From the NCBI RefSeq assembly GCF_905475395.1, contig NC_058341.1:68269501-68333500 (forward strand): a stretch of 64,000 nt of DNA. The letters are read 5' to 3'. Numbering within the stretch: position 1 is the stretch's first letter; each line of letters opens with the position of its first letter. Under the pieces are notes generated by a model. That model ran no database searches. It worked only from the letters and a program-made list of their open reading frames with translations, and was not told the DNA's origin. Both the position numbers and the translations under genes were made by a program. The DNA comes from Chrysoperla carnea. Lineage: Eukaryota; Arthropoda; Insecta; Neuroptera; Chrysopidae. Of the stretch, positions 10,388-21,739 are shown piece after piece.

Positions 10388-10854
10388 TATATTAAAGATG
10401 TGAAAGCAAGGATGTTTGTTTGTTTGTTACGCTTTCATGCAAAACTAGCGAATGGATTTGAATGAAACTGTTCAGAAATATAGTTCATACATCAGAATAA
10501 CACATGAGCTATAATTTATAAAGATATTTTTAAAACAAAAATTCTAAAAATTATATTTATTCTGACATTTTACTGCTCCATCTATGATAATTATTTTAAA
10601 CCATAAAATAAACATTTCTGTAAAAATGTATAATAGTAAATAGCAAACAATTCATTATCTTCTTTTCTGATATACTCAATAAATAATGACCATATTACAC
10701 TAAAAAAAATGGAAAACTGTGCAAATATTTAAGCTGTTTGTAGCAATTCCTTCGAGTGTTATGAAAGGGGAATAAGTGAGATCAAGAGAGGTGGAGGCTA
10801 TAAAGCGGTGATTTTTACTTGTAAGCTCAGTGAAGCGGGCGGGTATCAAGCTAG
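10383..10854 (+). mobile_element. Non-autonomous Helitron H3
   Basis: It starts at TCTAGTATATTAAAGATG, sharing bases with the end of H2, and ends GGGCGGGTATCAAGCTAG. Its length is close to that of the 473-bp complete copy at 54629. It has no Rep/helicase ORF. Confidence 0.75.
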
Positions 10855-10950
10855 TATATTATAATCGTGAAAGTTTGAGAAGATGGATGGATGTTTGCTG
10901 CTCTTTCACGCAAAAAATACTAAACGGATTTGGATAAAATTAACACATAG
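10855..10950 (+). mobile_element. Helitron H4 fragment (5' end only)
   Basis: Directly after the H3 terminus, TATATTATAATCGTGAAAGT and CTCTTTCACGCAAAAAATAC match the Helitron 5' region; the match then fades out. Confidence 0.55.
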
Positions 10951-11739
10951 CATATGGATTAACACATAGCATACTTTCTATCCCGATAGTATGTTCCCGT
11001 GGGACAATTGTTGCTGATATTTGTTTATACTTTATAATACTTAACAGCTATTTATAATAATTCCACAAAAGTTTAATATTATTTCACCTATAGAAATGGT
11101 ATAATTAATCATCATGGAAATTCCCCATTAAGTGTGAAACAATATATTAGATAAAAATAAATTATTCAGACACTCTGTATTAGTTAAAAAAATAATATGC
11201 AGAAAGTTATAAAATGTAAGTGAAAAATGTAAGTATAAGTAAAAATTTAAGGATAAGGACCAAATTAATGATCAAAATTATTGCAATTATACGTGTAGTA
11301 TAACCTCCGTCATAATTTAAAACCTCTTAACAAAAAAAAAAGATTATTCTTTTGCATTGACTCTGAATAACTTGCAATGCAAATAACATTTCGCAGCCAA
11401 CTTTTTGCAATTTTTGGTTTTCATAATGGTATAACATACAAAAATATTTGCTTACTTTTAATTTATACGCACACAATTTTACGATAATAATTAATTGTAT
11501 AGTATTTAAATATTATTTTTAATAAACCATCACATATAATATTTTATTATCTATTAAAATTACAAATTCACTACTAGTATTATTTATATTCACTCTAGAG
11601 ATTCACAATACTAGTATTTGAATGAAATAAACATGAGATATTGTTAGAGTAACTTCCAGTCTACACTATAATTAACTCAATATCCAAGGTTAACAATATA
11701 AAAACTGTAATCGTAGTTAAATACATTTTAACTTTTGTT
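10951..11739. other. Unassigned AT-rich DNA
   Basis: No gene, RNA or recognisable transposon is seen. It is very AT-rich with short A and T runs. Confidence 0.5.
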
Positions 11740-11970
11740 TACATTTTAACTTTTTTATTTCTAAATTTCAAACGGTATAGAAGCTGGATCCTACGGACCC
11801 AAAACCCAATTGATCTATGTTGTTCATTTACGAACTTAAACTCACTTTTCACGTCCTAAGCACGCTATAATTTCTTTTTTGAATAACGTGCAGATGGACA
11901 GACACCCGGAAATGGACTAATTAGGTGACTTTATGAACATCCTTATCAAAGATTTTTTTAAAAGTATTTT
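11740..11970 (+). repeat. Dispersed ~660-bp repeat, copy C (fragment)
   Basis: It keeps TACGGACCCAAAACCCAATTG, TTCATTTACGAACTTAAACT and CCGGAAATGGACTAATTAGG in the family order. Both ends and most of the microsatellite are lost. Confidence 0.7.
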
Positions 11971-12119
11971 TTACTGGAAAAAAATCAGTTTAAAGTGACT
12001 CACTGATTTTTGTTTACTTATCACAGAGTTAGTTAACACAAGGACTAAAAACACGCAGATTTTACTAACTCTAATTAAGGCATGGCCAACCCGTAGATTA
12101 GTGAGTGAAGGCAGTTGCA

Positions 12120-12225
12120 GGATTAATGCGAGTTGTTTTTGTACCGAGTTTTTTTTTCACCGGGTTGTTTTTGTGTCAGGTTGTTTTTGTGGGAGTTTTA
12201 ATGGCTGAGTTGTTTTGATCCCAAC
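12120..12225 (+). repeat. Degenerate GTTGTTTTTGT repeat tract
   Basis: Four GAGTTGTTTTTGT-like units of about 20-25 bp follow each other, giving a G/T-only strand bias unlike the surroundings. A weaker tract of the same flavour is at 9091-9170. Confidence 0.5.
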
Positions 12226-12838
12226 TATCAAATACCGAGATGACTGTTCGTTTCTGGCGATTAAAACAAGTTTTGACCAGAAACGTCTGTCAAAACCACT
12301 TTTGACCAATAATTTGTAGTCAAAAGCTTAACCAATGATTTGGCAACAGGCAAAACTTTTGATTATTTTTCTCAAAGATTAGATTTTCAGAATTCAATAT
12401 AAATGTAACAGAATAGATATATAAAAAATGTCTAGTCTAAAAAATCTTTATATTTCCAAAAATTTGGTATTTATTTAAAAAGTTTGAATTAAAATCAATG
12501 AAAACACAGCAGAATTTGAAAAATTAGGAAGCGCATTATTGTTTTTTCTCTTTACACTAACAGGTACCTCTAATGTTTTAGGTCGCAACAAAAATGAGAA
12601 ATACGTTTTTTAAATTAGCGAAAATGTAACCTAATGAATGTATATTTAAAATCTGTTATAATCAGGTTTTAAATAGACTCGTTTAGGGACGGAGCAAACT
12701 TTCCCTACTATTATATTTTCGTGCACCTGAATCTGAAGAAAATAAGAAAATTTTGCAAATTTTGTATTTTAGGTTATTTGATTTTATCTCTATTGGAAAT
12801 ATGAACAAAAAATATACATGTATGTTTTTCTTTTAATA

Positions 12839-13418
12839 GTTGGGTAAATTTATCGACTTTTGATAATCGCAATTCGGTAAACTTTGGGAGAAGGCAAATT
12901 TAAAAAAAATTACGTTTCTTATTTTGTAAATAATATAGAAAAGGAGTTTTTCGATTTCGCAATGATCCGTACGACCTTCTGTACGCGGTTTTGGGACATA
13001 TTATCTCTTCTTTTCTTTGGCAACGATTTCTTGAATATCTCTGCTTCTACAAAACGGATTGAAACCACTAAAAAAAGGATTGTTTTTTATCAATTTCTTC
13101 ATCAAATTTGACTGTTGTCGAATCCTGAACCTAGCAAAATAATCTCAAAATCTCAAGAAAACCGTAGTAGCCTCATATTTCCTCTTTCTAATATCTTTTC
13201 GAAAAATGAAGGAATGAAGTTGAAATTCTCAAAAAAGATGTAAATGATTATAAAATAGGATGGTAAATTATAGAGATAAATTTTTCCAAAAACGCGTGCA
13301 GAAGGTCTTGCGGATTTTTGCGGAACCGGAAAACTCCTCTGTTTTTTTTACAACAAAAGAACCCTTTTTAATAGAATTAGCCTTCTCGCATTATCAAAAT
13401 CCGGTACATTTACCCAAC
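12839..13418. mobile_element. TA-flanked foldback MITE (GTTGGGTAAAT family), short copy
   Basis: The ends GTTGGGTAAAT and ATTTACCCAAC are perfect inverted repeats, flanked by TA on both sides. Inner parts also pair (AAGGAGTTTT near 12941 with AAAACTCCT near 13330; a GTGCAGAAGGTC-like block on both sides). The middle TCAAAATCTCAAGAAAACCG block is shared with 32271-34152, 36596-36810, 49325-49695 and 50110-50525. Confidence 0.85.
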
Positions 13419-13824
13419 TATAAGAATAAATTTAATTTGCTCTGGCTCGAATATTTTCTTAATGTATCTGAAGTACCATAAGGACTTTATCAGGGTAAAA
13501 TCAGGTTATTGTTGACAAAAATTATCTTTTCCCTCAATAAACAAAATCTAGTGAGTTAAACGTGTGGAATATATCAGGAAAGCCCGATCCCAAACCAAAT
13601 TTTTTTCATTAGGTCATCTTAATCAGTTTCAACATAGTATTTTTTGTTTCCCATTTTCAGAGTTTGATTTGATGGATCCAATTCTTATGAGGGATAAACT
13701 CATCTAATTTTTTACGTATTTTGAGTAAATAACAGTGATGCCTGCTATCAAAGAAAGAATGGAAGGTTTTTGCCAGGAGCTAGCATATTTGGGGGGACTA
13801 TACAAATTTTCGTGTAAACTGATT
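13419..13824. other. Unassigned DNA
   Basis: No gene or repeat that I can recognise. Confidence 0.5.
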
Positions 13825-14095
13825 GTAAGCTATTTGTCAGACATATTAAATATATGAATTAAGAAGACTTTTTATGGACGTTCTTATGTATAAAACAAAG
13901 AGAGCATGTGTACTGTGTGTCATGGTTATGTGTTACTATGCGTGATTGGTATTGAATGTGTACATTAAAACTTCAAGTGATGAGTCTTACCGGCTGGGTT
14001 CATGTATTTACATATACAATCCCTCTTCGTTTATACATAAGAACGTCCGTAAGAACTCTTCTTACTTCATATAATATAAATGGCTATCAAATATG
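13825..14095. repeat. Small foldback element
   Basis: The left arm ACGTTCTTATGTATAAAAC-like sequence (about 13875) pairs with GTTTATACATAAGAACGT (about 14030-14047). The pairing extends outward through GAATTAAGAAGA and TCTTCTTACTTC. The loop holds TGTGTGTCATGG. A MITE-like hairpin without coding capacity. Confidence 0.6.
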
Positions 14096-14890
14096 AATTA
14101 CGAACAGTATAGTGATATTCGAAAAAATACCAGGAGCGGTAATCCACATAAAATTTTTTAAATGATTACTCCTTCATTTTGTTACATATCTTTATGTTAC
14201 ACCCGGTATCGATTTATGAAACTTTTTTAAAATTGAAAACTTTCCAGTTACCTGGTTTGAAACGCGATAACCGTAATCGATTTGTGATCAAACAGTCTAT
14301 ATAGTCATACAATTCAGTCCATTGTTGTATGTACATGTACAGAGGATATAAATCATTGTTCAATCACTTAACAACTCATCGTATTTACATAGTTATTGAT
14401 GAACCGTTTTGATGACGGGTTTTTGTCGTGTTTAGTGAGATATAACATTACTAGGTGTGGATTACTGCAAAAATAACAGCTTAGTCATCTTTAATAAAAT
14501 TTAAGTAAAAGCATCTACGTTTGGCAATATTTTTGGACAAAACTTTCCCTGTGCATTTTCCTAACCCGTCAGCAATCGCGTAATTATGACCATTTTGCTT
14601 ACGTTCGACATAAATAACTTGTATTTTCAAATGGTATATATGGTTGAAACATTTTCTATTTTCATATAATTTTATAAATTTTAGAATAATGAATTTTACA
14701 GATTTTTTTCAACCTATCTTCAATTTTGAAAATAGATTTTTTTTTCAAATCCTTCAGAAATACTCTAATCACGAGAGTCAAGATGTTTTTCGGACCTGGT
14801 CGTGTACGTTCGTTAGTTTAAAATGTCGTATTCAGTAAATTAAAAAAATTTGATAGAAATTAGTTAAAATGAATTTATTTATTTAGATTA
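14096..14890. other. Unassigned DNA
   Basis: No supported gene. A segment near 14640-14740 (GGTTGAAACATTTTCTATTT) resembles 31415-31480, suggesting an uncharacterised repeat. Confidence 0.45.
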
Positions 14891-15247
14891 TTAGCTTGAT
14901 ACCCATCCGCTTCGCTGGGTTTAAAATATAGACTCTTAGAGACCACAGCTTTAAACTCTTTATTTCTCTTGCTCTCACTTATCCATCTTTCATAACACTC
15001 GAAATAGAGGCAGGGATTTTTGTACACAAGTAAAATATATGTACACTTTTCAATTTTTTTAAAAGTAAAATAGTCATAATTCATTGATTACATGAATAGA
15101 GCTTGTTAACCATTTTTGTAGAAATAATAAATTTATGATTCAAAACGATGCTCATAGATGGCGCAGCGAAATGTCAAACTAAATGAAATTTTTTTCAAAA
15201 TATATCTTTATAAATTATAGCTCATTATGTTTGAGCTATATTCTTGT
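14891..15247 (-). mobile_element. Non-autonomous Helitron, 5'-truncated
   Basis: Read on the minus strand it ends with CCCAGCGAAGCGGATGGGTA and TCAAGCTAA|T, a CTRR terminus with its hairpin. It runs back to the GAGCTATAATTTATAAAGA region. The TC 5' end and TTTG run are missing. Confidence 0.75.
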
Positions 15248-15250
15248 AGA

Positions 15251-15990
15251 TCAGGGATGGTAAACTAATGATACGCGTACCATTGATGGCACACGACACA
15301 ATATTTTGGGCACGGCACCGATCACTATGAAGTATTATATTACGAACGAGCGTGAGTGATCATACGAATACGCGCTCATTTGTTATTGTAGTTACATCGT
15401 TACATCATTACACTACAATTGGCATTTTGAAACAAATCACAAATCCGTTAGTCAAAAAAGCAAACCAGAGCAAAAGGAATTAATTTCAAGTGCAATATGA
15501 GACAGAAATAAGCAATTCGCTCCGTGCGTGAGTTTCGTTTCCATGGTAACGATACACTACTTTAATTATAGAATTGTATGGATGCATATATAGTTGTATG
15601 GGTTGCATTTAAGACTTACATTGAAAATTAAATATTATTGTCTCACAAATTTAAATAAATAATTATGATAATTTACATTTGAAAAATAATATTTGTGCAA
15701 TTTGATTTCTTATTTTCACAATTTTTAATGCATTAATTTTAATTAATTCGTGTTTTTCAATAACTTTAATTTGACATTTCTATAACATTAACATGTAAAG
15801 AATTGCAAATTAGTCATAACAGCCCCCTTTAACGCCAAAATTTTTCACTGGAAGCGCTGGCATCGATTTTATTGTCCCTACCATGACTACACACACAACG
15901 AATAGTCGTCTATGCTTAAATATAATGCTAAAAATGTTCGGCATAGTAAACCTTTTCAAGAGGAATAGTTTTTGAAGGGAGCTTGGTTTT
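15251..15990 (+). mobile_element. hAT-like element end with inserted repeat R
   Basis: CAGGGATGGTAAACT, then GCGTACCATTGATGGCACAC and TTTTGGGCACGGCACCGATC resemble the 5' end of animal hAT elements. GTTCGGCATAGTAAACC near 15939 may belong to the other end. No transposase ORF is seen. Much of the interior (about 15520-15910) is repeat R, shared with 30585-30975 and 52950-53990. Confidence 0.45.
15520..15910 (+). repeat. Dispersed repeat R, copy 1
   Basis: It runs from GTGCGTGAGTTTCGTTTCCA to CTACACACACAACGAATA and is collinear with the reverse complement of 30585-30975 at high identity. Conserved blocks include CATGGTAACGATACACTACT and CACTGGAAGCGCTGGCATCG. Confidence 0.8.
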
Positions 15991-16077
15991 CATGTATGTC
16001 ACATAATTCGGCACATCAAAGATACTCCTCTACCTACAAACACAAGAAAAGAAATAATTTTAAAACTGGCTGGAAAT

Positions 16078-18151
16078 AATAATAATAATAATAATAATAG
16101 TAATTTATTTGAAATAGACCATTTACAAATGATATACAAAACGTCAAAAAACAAATATATTACAATAAATCATCCATACAATAAGGCATGCGTTCTAGTA
16201 AGAAATTTTTTAATTTTTTTTTGAACTGTGAATGTTGCCGTTCTTCTCTAATTTCGGTAGGTATCTTCTGAATGAGTTTATAGCCAGTGTAGACTGGCGT
16301 TCTTTCATAAAATGTGGTTCTGTGCGCAAAATCGAATAGAGCATTCATTCGCGTATTATAATTTTTTTGGAGTTCCACGTTAAAGTAGTTTCTGCTGTGC
16401 ATAAATTTGAGCAATTCAAATGCATAGATTGCATAGAATGTCAAATAGTTCTTTTCTTTGAAGATGGTACGGCAAGAATCGCCCATATTTACTTTATAAA
16501 TCAATCTTAATATTTTTTTTTGAATAATGAAAACTCTATCCGCTTCAGCACATCTTCCCCACATTAATACTCCGTATTTTATAACAGAGTATACATTTGC
16601 AAAATAGTAAACTTGTAGTTCACGAGTGTCTAAATACTGTCTCAATATTCTTATTTGATAAAAACATTGATTCAGTTTTTTGCAAACCGAATTTACCTGA
16701 TTCAAAAATTTTAGATTATAATCTATATTAATTCCTAAAAATTTCGCTTGGTTGCAACTTTTCACTTCGTCATTGAAGCATTTGATTGTAAAACTCTCCC
16801 TATTAGGTTGACTTTTCAATGAAAAAAGTATTAAAGCAGTCTTATCAACATTCACAATTAATTGATTTTTGTAGCACCATGTCTGAAAGTTCTCTATTAC
16901 TTGATGAGCTGTAGATTTCGCTTCAATTAAAGTTGAAGCTGTAACCATAATAGTAACATCATCCGCATACATGATTATTTCGTCTATACTTAAATGCTCT
17001 GGAAGATCATTTATGTAGCACAAAAAAAGCAACGGTCCTAGAATACTACCTTGTGGAACGCCTCTGTCCATTTCAAATGTCTGAGACACTTTCCCATCTA
17101 GCTCAACGAAAAATTTTCTATTTTCTAAATAAGATTTTATTAGTTCATTACTTGCACCCCTGAGTCCCATTTGTTCTAGCTTTTTTAATAGAAACAAGTG
17201 GTTGACAGTATCAAATGCAGCACTTAGATCAAAAAATAAACCTATGACACATTTGTTGTCGTCCAGATGTTTTGACAAGTGTTCGTATAATTTGAAAATA
17301 GCCGTTTCAGTAGACAGCTTTCTTCGGTATCCATGCTGCGCGATATTAATAATTTTATTGTATTCCAAAAACTGACTTAGTCTATTGTATATCACTTTTT
17401 CAAATACTTTAGAAAAAACTGATAATAAAGACACTGGTCTATAGTTTTGAACATCTGTTAAGCAACCTTTTTTAAAAACTGGCACTATTTTGGCAACTTT
17501 TAAGAGATTAGGAAAAACACTGTTTTCTAAACTTGCATTTAGTAAACATGTAAGAATTTCACTAAGTAAATTTGCACAATTTTTCAACACTTTTACTGGC
17601 ACTTGATCAGCTCCAGTTGATTTTTTATTCGGCAGGCTCATAATTATCCTATAAACTTCATTTGGATCCGTTGGATATAAATACATAGTCTTCTGCACAT
17701 GTTTGTTGGTTTGTGTACATTCCATCGATAATTTATGGCCAAAATGTCTGTTTAATTTTTCTGGCACTGAGTTCAGAAAATAATGATTGAAAATTTCTGC
17801 AATCGCCACTGGATCATATACAGTTCTATTATTGTGGTTTAAAACAATTTCTTTTTGTTTTTTGGAAGTTTTATTTAATGCCCTGTTAATGGCGTTCCAT
17901 ACATCATTCATATTTGATGTTGATAAATCGACATTTTCAAATATGTAAGCTTTTTTTGCTGCCTTAATGTTTTTTTTATGTTGGTTTTTCATCTTGTTGT
18001 ACATTTGTTTAAAGCTTTCATTATCATTCCGGAGTTTGCATAGATTTTTTAATGTTTGGCTAAATTCCAGAATTTCCTGAGTTATCCAGGTCTTATTGCT
18101 ATTAAAAACTTGACATTTTTTAAAATGTAACAGATCAACAAAAAACTGATA
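16078..18151 (-). mobile_element. 5'-truncated non-LTR retrotransposon
   Basis: The minus-strand element holds the reverse transcriptase ORF and a short 3' UTR ending in an (ATT)n tail (16078-16100 on the plus strand as AAT repeats). No endonuclease domain is present. The frame is open from 18151, but just upstream there is a stop and nothing recognisable, so the copy is probably 5'-truncated. The repeat tail and sequence suggest the CR1/L2/I/jockey assemblage; I cannot fix the clade. Confidence 0.85.
16160..18004 (-). CDS. Non-LTR retrotransposon reverse transcriptase (ORF2 C-terminal part)
   Basis: The protein has 614 residues from the first ATG; the same frame stays open about 49 codons further upstream (WITQEILEFS...), so this Met is internal to a longer ORF2. 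It would copy the element's RNA into DNA at the target. Motifs: NYRPVSLLSVFSKVFEK (about 187-203), motif A FFDLSAAFDTVNH (257-269, with D259 and D265), RGVPQGSILGPLLF (314-327), and the catalytic YADD (346-349). The C-terminal region resembles the conserved tail of insect non-LTR elements (YNTR near 538, then GYKL and IPTEIR). No RNase H or endonuclease is seen. The lack of stops or frameshifts over 1.8 kb suggests a fairly recent insertion. The copy cannot be autonomous because its 5' part is missing. Confidence 0.9.
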   Translation of the reverse strand: MYNKMKNQHKKNIKAAKKAYIFENVDLSTSNMNDVWNAINRALNKTSKKQKEIVLNHNNRTVYDPVAIAEIFNHYFLNSVPEKLNRHFGHKLSMECTQTNKHVQKTMYLYPTDPNEVYRIIMSLPNKKSTGADQVPVKVLKNCANLLSEILTCLLNASLENSVFPNLLKVAKIVPVFKKGCLTDVQNYRPVSLLSVFSKVFEKVIYNRLSQFLEYNKIINIAQHGYRRKLSTETAIFKLYEHLSKHLDDNKCVIGLFFDLSAAFDTVNHLFLLKKLEQMGLRGASNELIKSYLENRKFFVELDGKVSQTFEMDRGVPQGSILGPLLFLCYINDLPEHLSIDEIIMYADDVTIMVTASTLIEAKSTAHQVIENFQTWCYKNQLIVNVDKTALILFSLKSQPNRESFTIKCFNDEVKSCNQAKFLGINIDYNLKFLNQVNSVCKKLNQCFYQIRILRQYLDTRELQVYYFANVYSVIKYGVLMWGRCAEADRVFIIQKKILRLIYKVNMGDSCRTIFKEKNYLTFYAIYAFELLKFMHSRNYFNVELQKNYNTRMNALFDFAHRTTFYERTPVYTGYKLIQKIPTEIREERQHSQFKKKLKNFLLERMPYCMDDLL

Positions 18152-18155
18152 TTAA

Positions 18156-18852
18156 CTCCGCTCCTTTCATATCGTTATGTCTTGACGGAAGCACTGAATC
18201 TGCACGTTTAGCTATTTTTGTTCGATATTGCGTAAGAAACGTCATTACTTAGTTTCATTTTCATTACTCAGTTATACTTAGTTTGATACATACATACATC
18301 CAGCAAACTTTCACATTTACATCATATCAAGATCAGGAACAAGACTTCGGAAGGATTTCTATGCTCTAATAGTTTTTTCACTCTCAAACATCATTCAATA
18401 ATCACGTAACCAAATGCTGGTGCATTAAAAATAAATTTATATACAATTATGTAGAGGTTGTGATTTATAAAGTATATTTACCGCGCGAAATATTTGACGC
18501 ATGTGCAGAACGGGTGAGTGAATCTCTCCTCCTGTGATTTAAGATTGCCGAACGGTTGATGCGAGTGCTGACGGGCTTAAAAATCAATGAAGTACAGAAA
18601 AGGCGTCATTATCAGTTTGAAAAATAATTAGGCTGTCATTGCTACTTTTTGAGGGGTGTAAAATCATCCTACCTTCGATATTTTTGAACCTAAAAACTTG
18701 TATCCATAATCTGAACTCAAGAGCGGTTAAAAATCTTTTAGAATTGCATGGGTAAGAAGTTTAAAAGAACCAAAGGAACCCTTTTTATTGAATGAATTTT
18801 CGAAGATTGATTTATCAATATACATTATCAATGGTTGCAATGTTGCATACCA
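18156..18852. other. Unassigned DNA
   Basis: No supported gene or repeat. It is flanked by the LINE 5' truncation point and by a SINE. Confidence 0.5.
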
Positions 18853-19125
18853 ACCGACTCAGTAGCCGAGTAAGCTTAGGAGTTTTTGCTTGCTTTGATT
18901 ACTGACTGGGAGGTTGCAGGTTCGAATCCAGGCAGTGGCAGAGTGAACAAAAGAGTCTATGAGGTTTAAATTGATCACACTTTCGTCGTTTTAATAGGAA
19001 CGAAGTAACCAACTCCACCTACATCATAAAATTAATTGTATTCGTATTTAATTTAACAAAAAAAGATTAAAAATAATGATGTGGGTGGTCTCTGAGAAAC
19101 GGAGACTAAACCCCATTAGTATTAA
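18853..19125 (+). mobile_element. tRNA-derived SINE (family 1), copy 2, complete head
   Basis: The tRNA-like head has an A-box region (CAGTAGCCGAGTAAGC) and a good B box GGTTCGAATCC near 18921. The body shares TTGATCACACTTTCGTCG, GAACGAAGTAACCAACTCCA, ATGATGTGGGTGGTCTCTGA and the CCCCATTAGTATTAA tail with copy 1. It is flanked by a 9-bp duplication TGCATACCA (18844-18852, 19126-19134). Confidence 0.88.
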
Positions 19126-19134
19126 TGCATACCA

Positions 19135-19770
19135 TTAGGTTTCAGGTCAATTTGCCCCGTCGAAAAAAAACCTCAAAAATATCCCTAGAAAACAATAGTT
19201 TATGCGCAAAAATAATCTATACGGAAACGTTCCCGAAAAAATAACTATAACAGAATATCCTATACATGGCCAAGTCGTTCACCACAGGGTGGATGTAATC
19301 ACAGGGTCACAATATGTCCTTGTAAATAAATCTCCTTTTAAAATAAATTTTTCACTCCAGTCTTCCCACGGGAATATTGTTGCTGGGTTTGTGGGAATAT
19401 TATGAACAAAGATATTTTTTCAAGATATTTCCTCGGGGATTTTATTGATATTTTATACAGAGATATATTGTCCAGTCACCTTCCTACCAGTGTCCAATAT
19501 TTGCATATAATATCATAGTAAACTGTAAACAAATAACTTTTATTTGAAATATATTTTTATTACGAACCAACATCTTTTGTTCGAAACATATATGTATATA
19601 AACTTTAAGTAGTTGATTTTTTTTACATATTTCTACCCTTATATTTTGAAAACGGAATGAAAAATAAAAAACGCGAAAACACGTATCATGCTTAGGAAGA
19701 ATAAAAATACAGTATTTAGTTTTCTTACTCAAGTACGTCATTAAGATATAAGAGTGGTTGGCTTTGTTTT
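19135..19770. other. Unassigned DNA with a short open frame
   Basis: An ATG-started frame of 67 codons (19202-19405, plus strand) has no recognised relatives and no visible splice context. I give it no function. Confidence 0.35.
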
Positions 19771-20389
19771 TATACCTGTATATAATAAATTTATATCAAG
19801 GCATACTAATTTTAGCCCCAACTTTTGAAGAAAACTTAGAAGTATTGATGATACGAACAAAATTTGGTGTTCATAAAATAACAGTCCATTTCCATTAGCC
19901 CGTCCGTCCATCTGTCTGTCAGCCGGATAACTCAAAAACGAAAATAGATATCAAAATGAAATTTTTATAGCGTGCTAAATGCGTAAAAAGTGAGTTTGAG
20001 TTCGTACATGAGTAACACGGATCAATTGGTTCTTGGGGATAGTGCAAACGTTTAAAAAGTGTTATTCTAAAAAAAAAATTCAACAACTTTTGCTCGAAAC
20101 AGTTTGTCGAAAACATAATTGTTTACCCGTTAGGGACAAACTTTGGTGTCCATTTTCTATCCAACTAAAAAAGATAGGGAGTTGAGATTTGAAGGTAGCT
20201 TTAGCTAATGGTTTTGTGAAACATTATCGAAAATTTTACAAAATACTTAGAAAACCGAAACAAGTAATAATTTTAAATAATTTTTTTGTTTTTTTAAACT
20301 TTTCTTATGAATGCAAAATAATGCAAGCATTTGACACTCTCTATACAGGGTATTTCTACAATTAACTCAGTCAATTGTTTTTTCACTTG
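19771..20389 (-). repeat. Dispersed ~660-bp repeat, copy D
   Basis: On the minus strand it runs from AAGTGAAAAAACAATTGACT (about 20389) to the end hairpin TATATACAGGTATA (19771). The GACGGACGGGC part of the microsatellite survives near 19900-19920. Close to full length. Confidence 0.8.
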
Positions 20390-20754
20390 CTTATAAGTAG
20401 AACTAAAATATATTTTTTGTAGCAGATTCTTAACGCAAAACAAAAACAACTTTTGTTTGAAAACTTTTTTCATAGACCATTATTTTTGTTGCCTCCGATT
20501 TTACAGTGACTTAAGCCTAAAACCTGTAATTATAGTACAGGAAAACATATTTTAAGACAAAAATTATTTGTTTTACAATAAAAATTAAGCATCTGGAAAA
20601 AAATTATTATTTTGAAAATTTGGTTGCAAAAATTAACTTTACTTAGTGGAAACTTTTTAACCTGAAAATACCTGAAATCAAGTGCCAATAGTTAACGTCT
20701 AGAAAAACAAATTTGTTTCAAAGAATAAGAATTTGCTATGTAAAATTTACGATG

Positions 20755-21228
20755 GTTAATTTAAAAACAAACGAAACACACGATTGCTGAGTTAATTGTT
20801 GATATACCCTGTATAGAATGTATTGAATGTCATTGTTCGAAAAAATTAGGCGTCTAGATTTTGTTTTTTGAGAATCTTTCACATGACCATAATAGTTGAA
20901 GCTACCTGCAAATGTTCAACTGAGTATCTTTTATAATTTTGGAGAAAATGGGCATCAATGTTCGGTAACAGTGATGTTTACGAAAAAATGTTTCAAACAA
21001 AAGTTTTTTTTTTTAAGGAACAAAAGTGGTTAATTTTTTTTTGTTCATTTCAAGAAGCAATTGACCTATGTTACCCATTTACATTTTTGTCTTGAGCACG
21101 GTATAAAAATTCAGCTTTATATCTGTTTTCGTTTTTGAGTTCTCGTGTTTACGAACAAGAGACAACAAACAGACGAACAATTGGAACTGGATTAACAAAG
21201 TTATTTTTTGAACACCTATTTCAAAATT
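20755..21228 (+). repeat. Dispersed ~660-bp repeat, copy E (3'-truncated)
   Basis: It starts near AAACAAACGAAACACACGAT and keeps GCTGAGTTAATTGTTGATAT, ACAGTGATGTTTACGAAAAA and GAACAATTGGAACTGGATTA. It ends against repeat S at about 21228. Confidence 0.75.
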
Positions 21229-21720
21229 ACGTACGTCCGTCGAGTATCGACTTCATTGAGATGCCGATCGATGCCTATTAAAGGCAATATAATCCAAAAA
21301 GAATTTCATAACATTCGGACGAGTCATTTCAAATCGGGCGAGATTTTTCAGAAATTTTTCCTGACTGATATCGCGCGAACAAAAAATGATATCGACTTCG
21401 TTGAGATGCCAATCGAAGCATATTAACGGCAGCAATATGACCGGAAAAGAATTTCATGACATTTCGAATCGTTCGAGTTTTTATTATTTAAAATTTTGTA
21501 TAAATTTTTATTAAACTTTGAAGTTATTCGTGTGGACCTCAAGGGTCGCACCAGACTTTATCCAAGGCTTGTAAGCTTTCATTTCGAGGTTGATATTAGA
21601 CTGGTCTAGTTTAGATACGCATGCATACAAAGATTCATGAATGACGTACCTACACTTGAAAGACATTACCCACTTTTGGATCAATCGAATATAATTTCTA
21701 ATGTAAAAGCTACGGAATCC
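21228..21720 (+). repeat. Repeat S, copy 1, with a ~143-bp internal tandem duplication
   Basis: ATCGACTTCATTGAGATGCC (21247) and ATCGACTTCGTTGAGATGCC (21390) begin two diverged subrepeats, each ending AAAGAATTTCAT(A/G)ACATT. The downstream part has GACCTCAAGGGTCGCACCAG. The whole is collinear with the reverse complement of 36960-37265, which has one subrepeat. Confidence 0.75.
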
Positions 21721-21739
21721 TAGTGAATAATACATTGTT

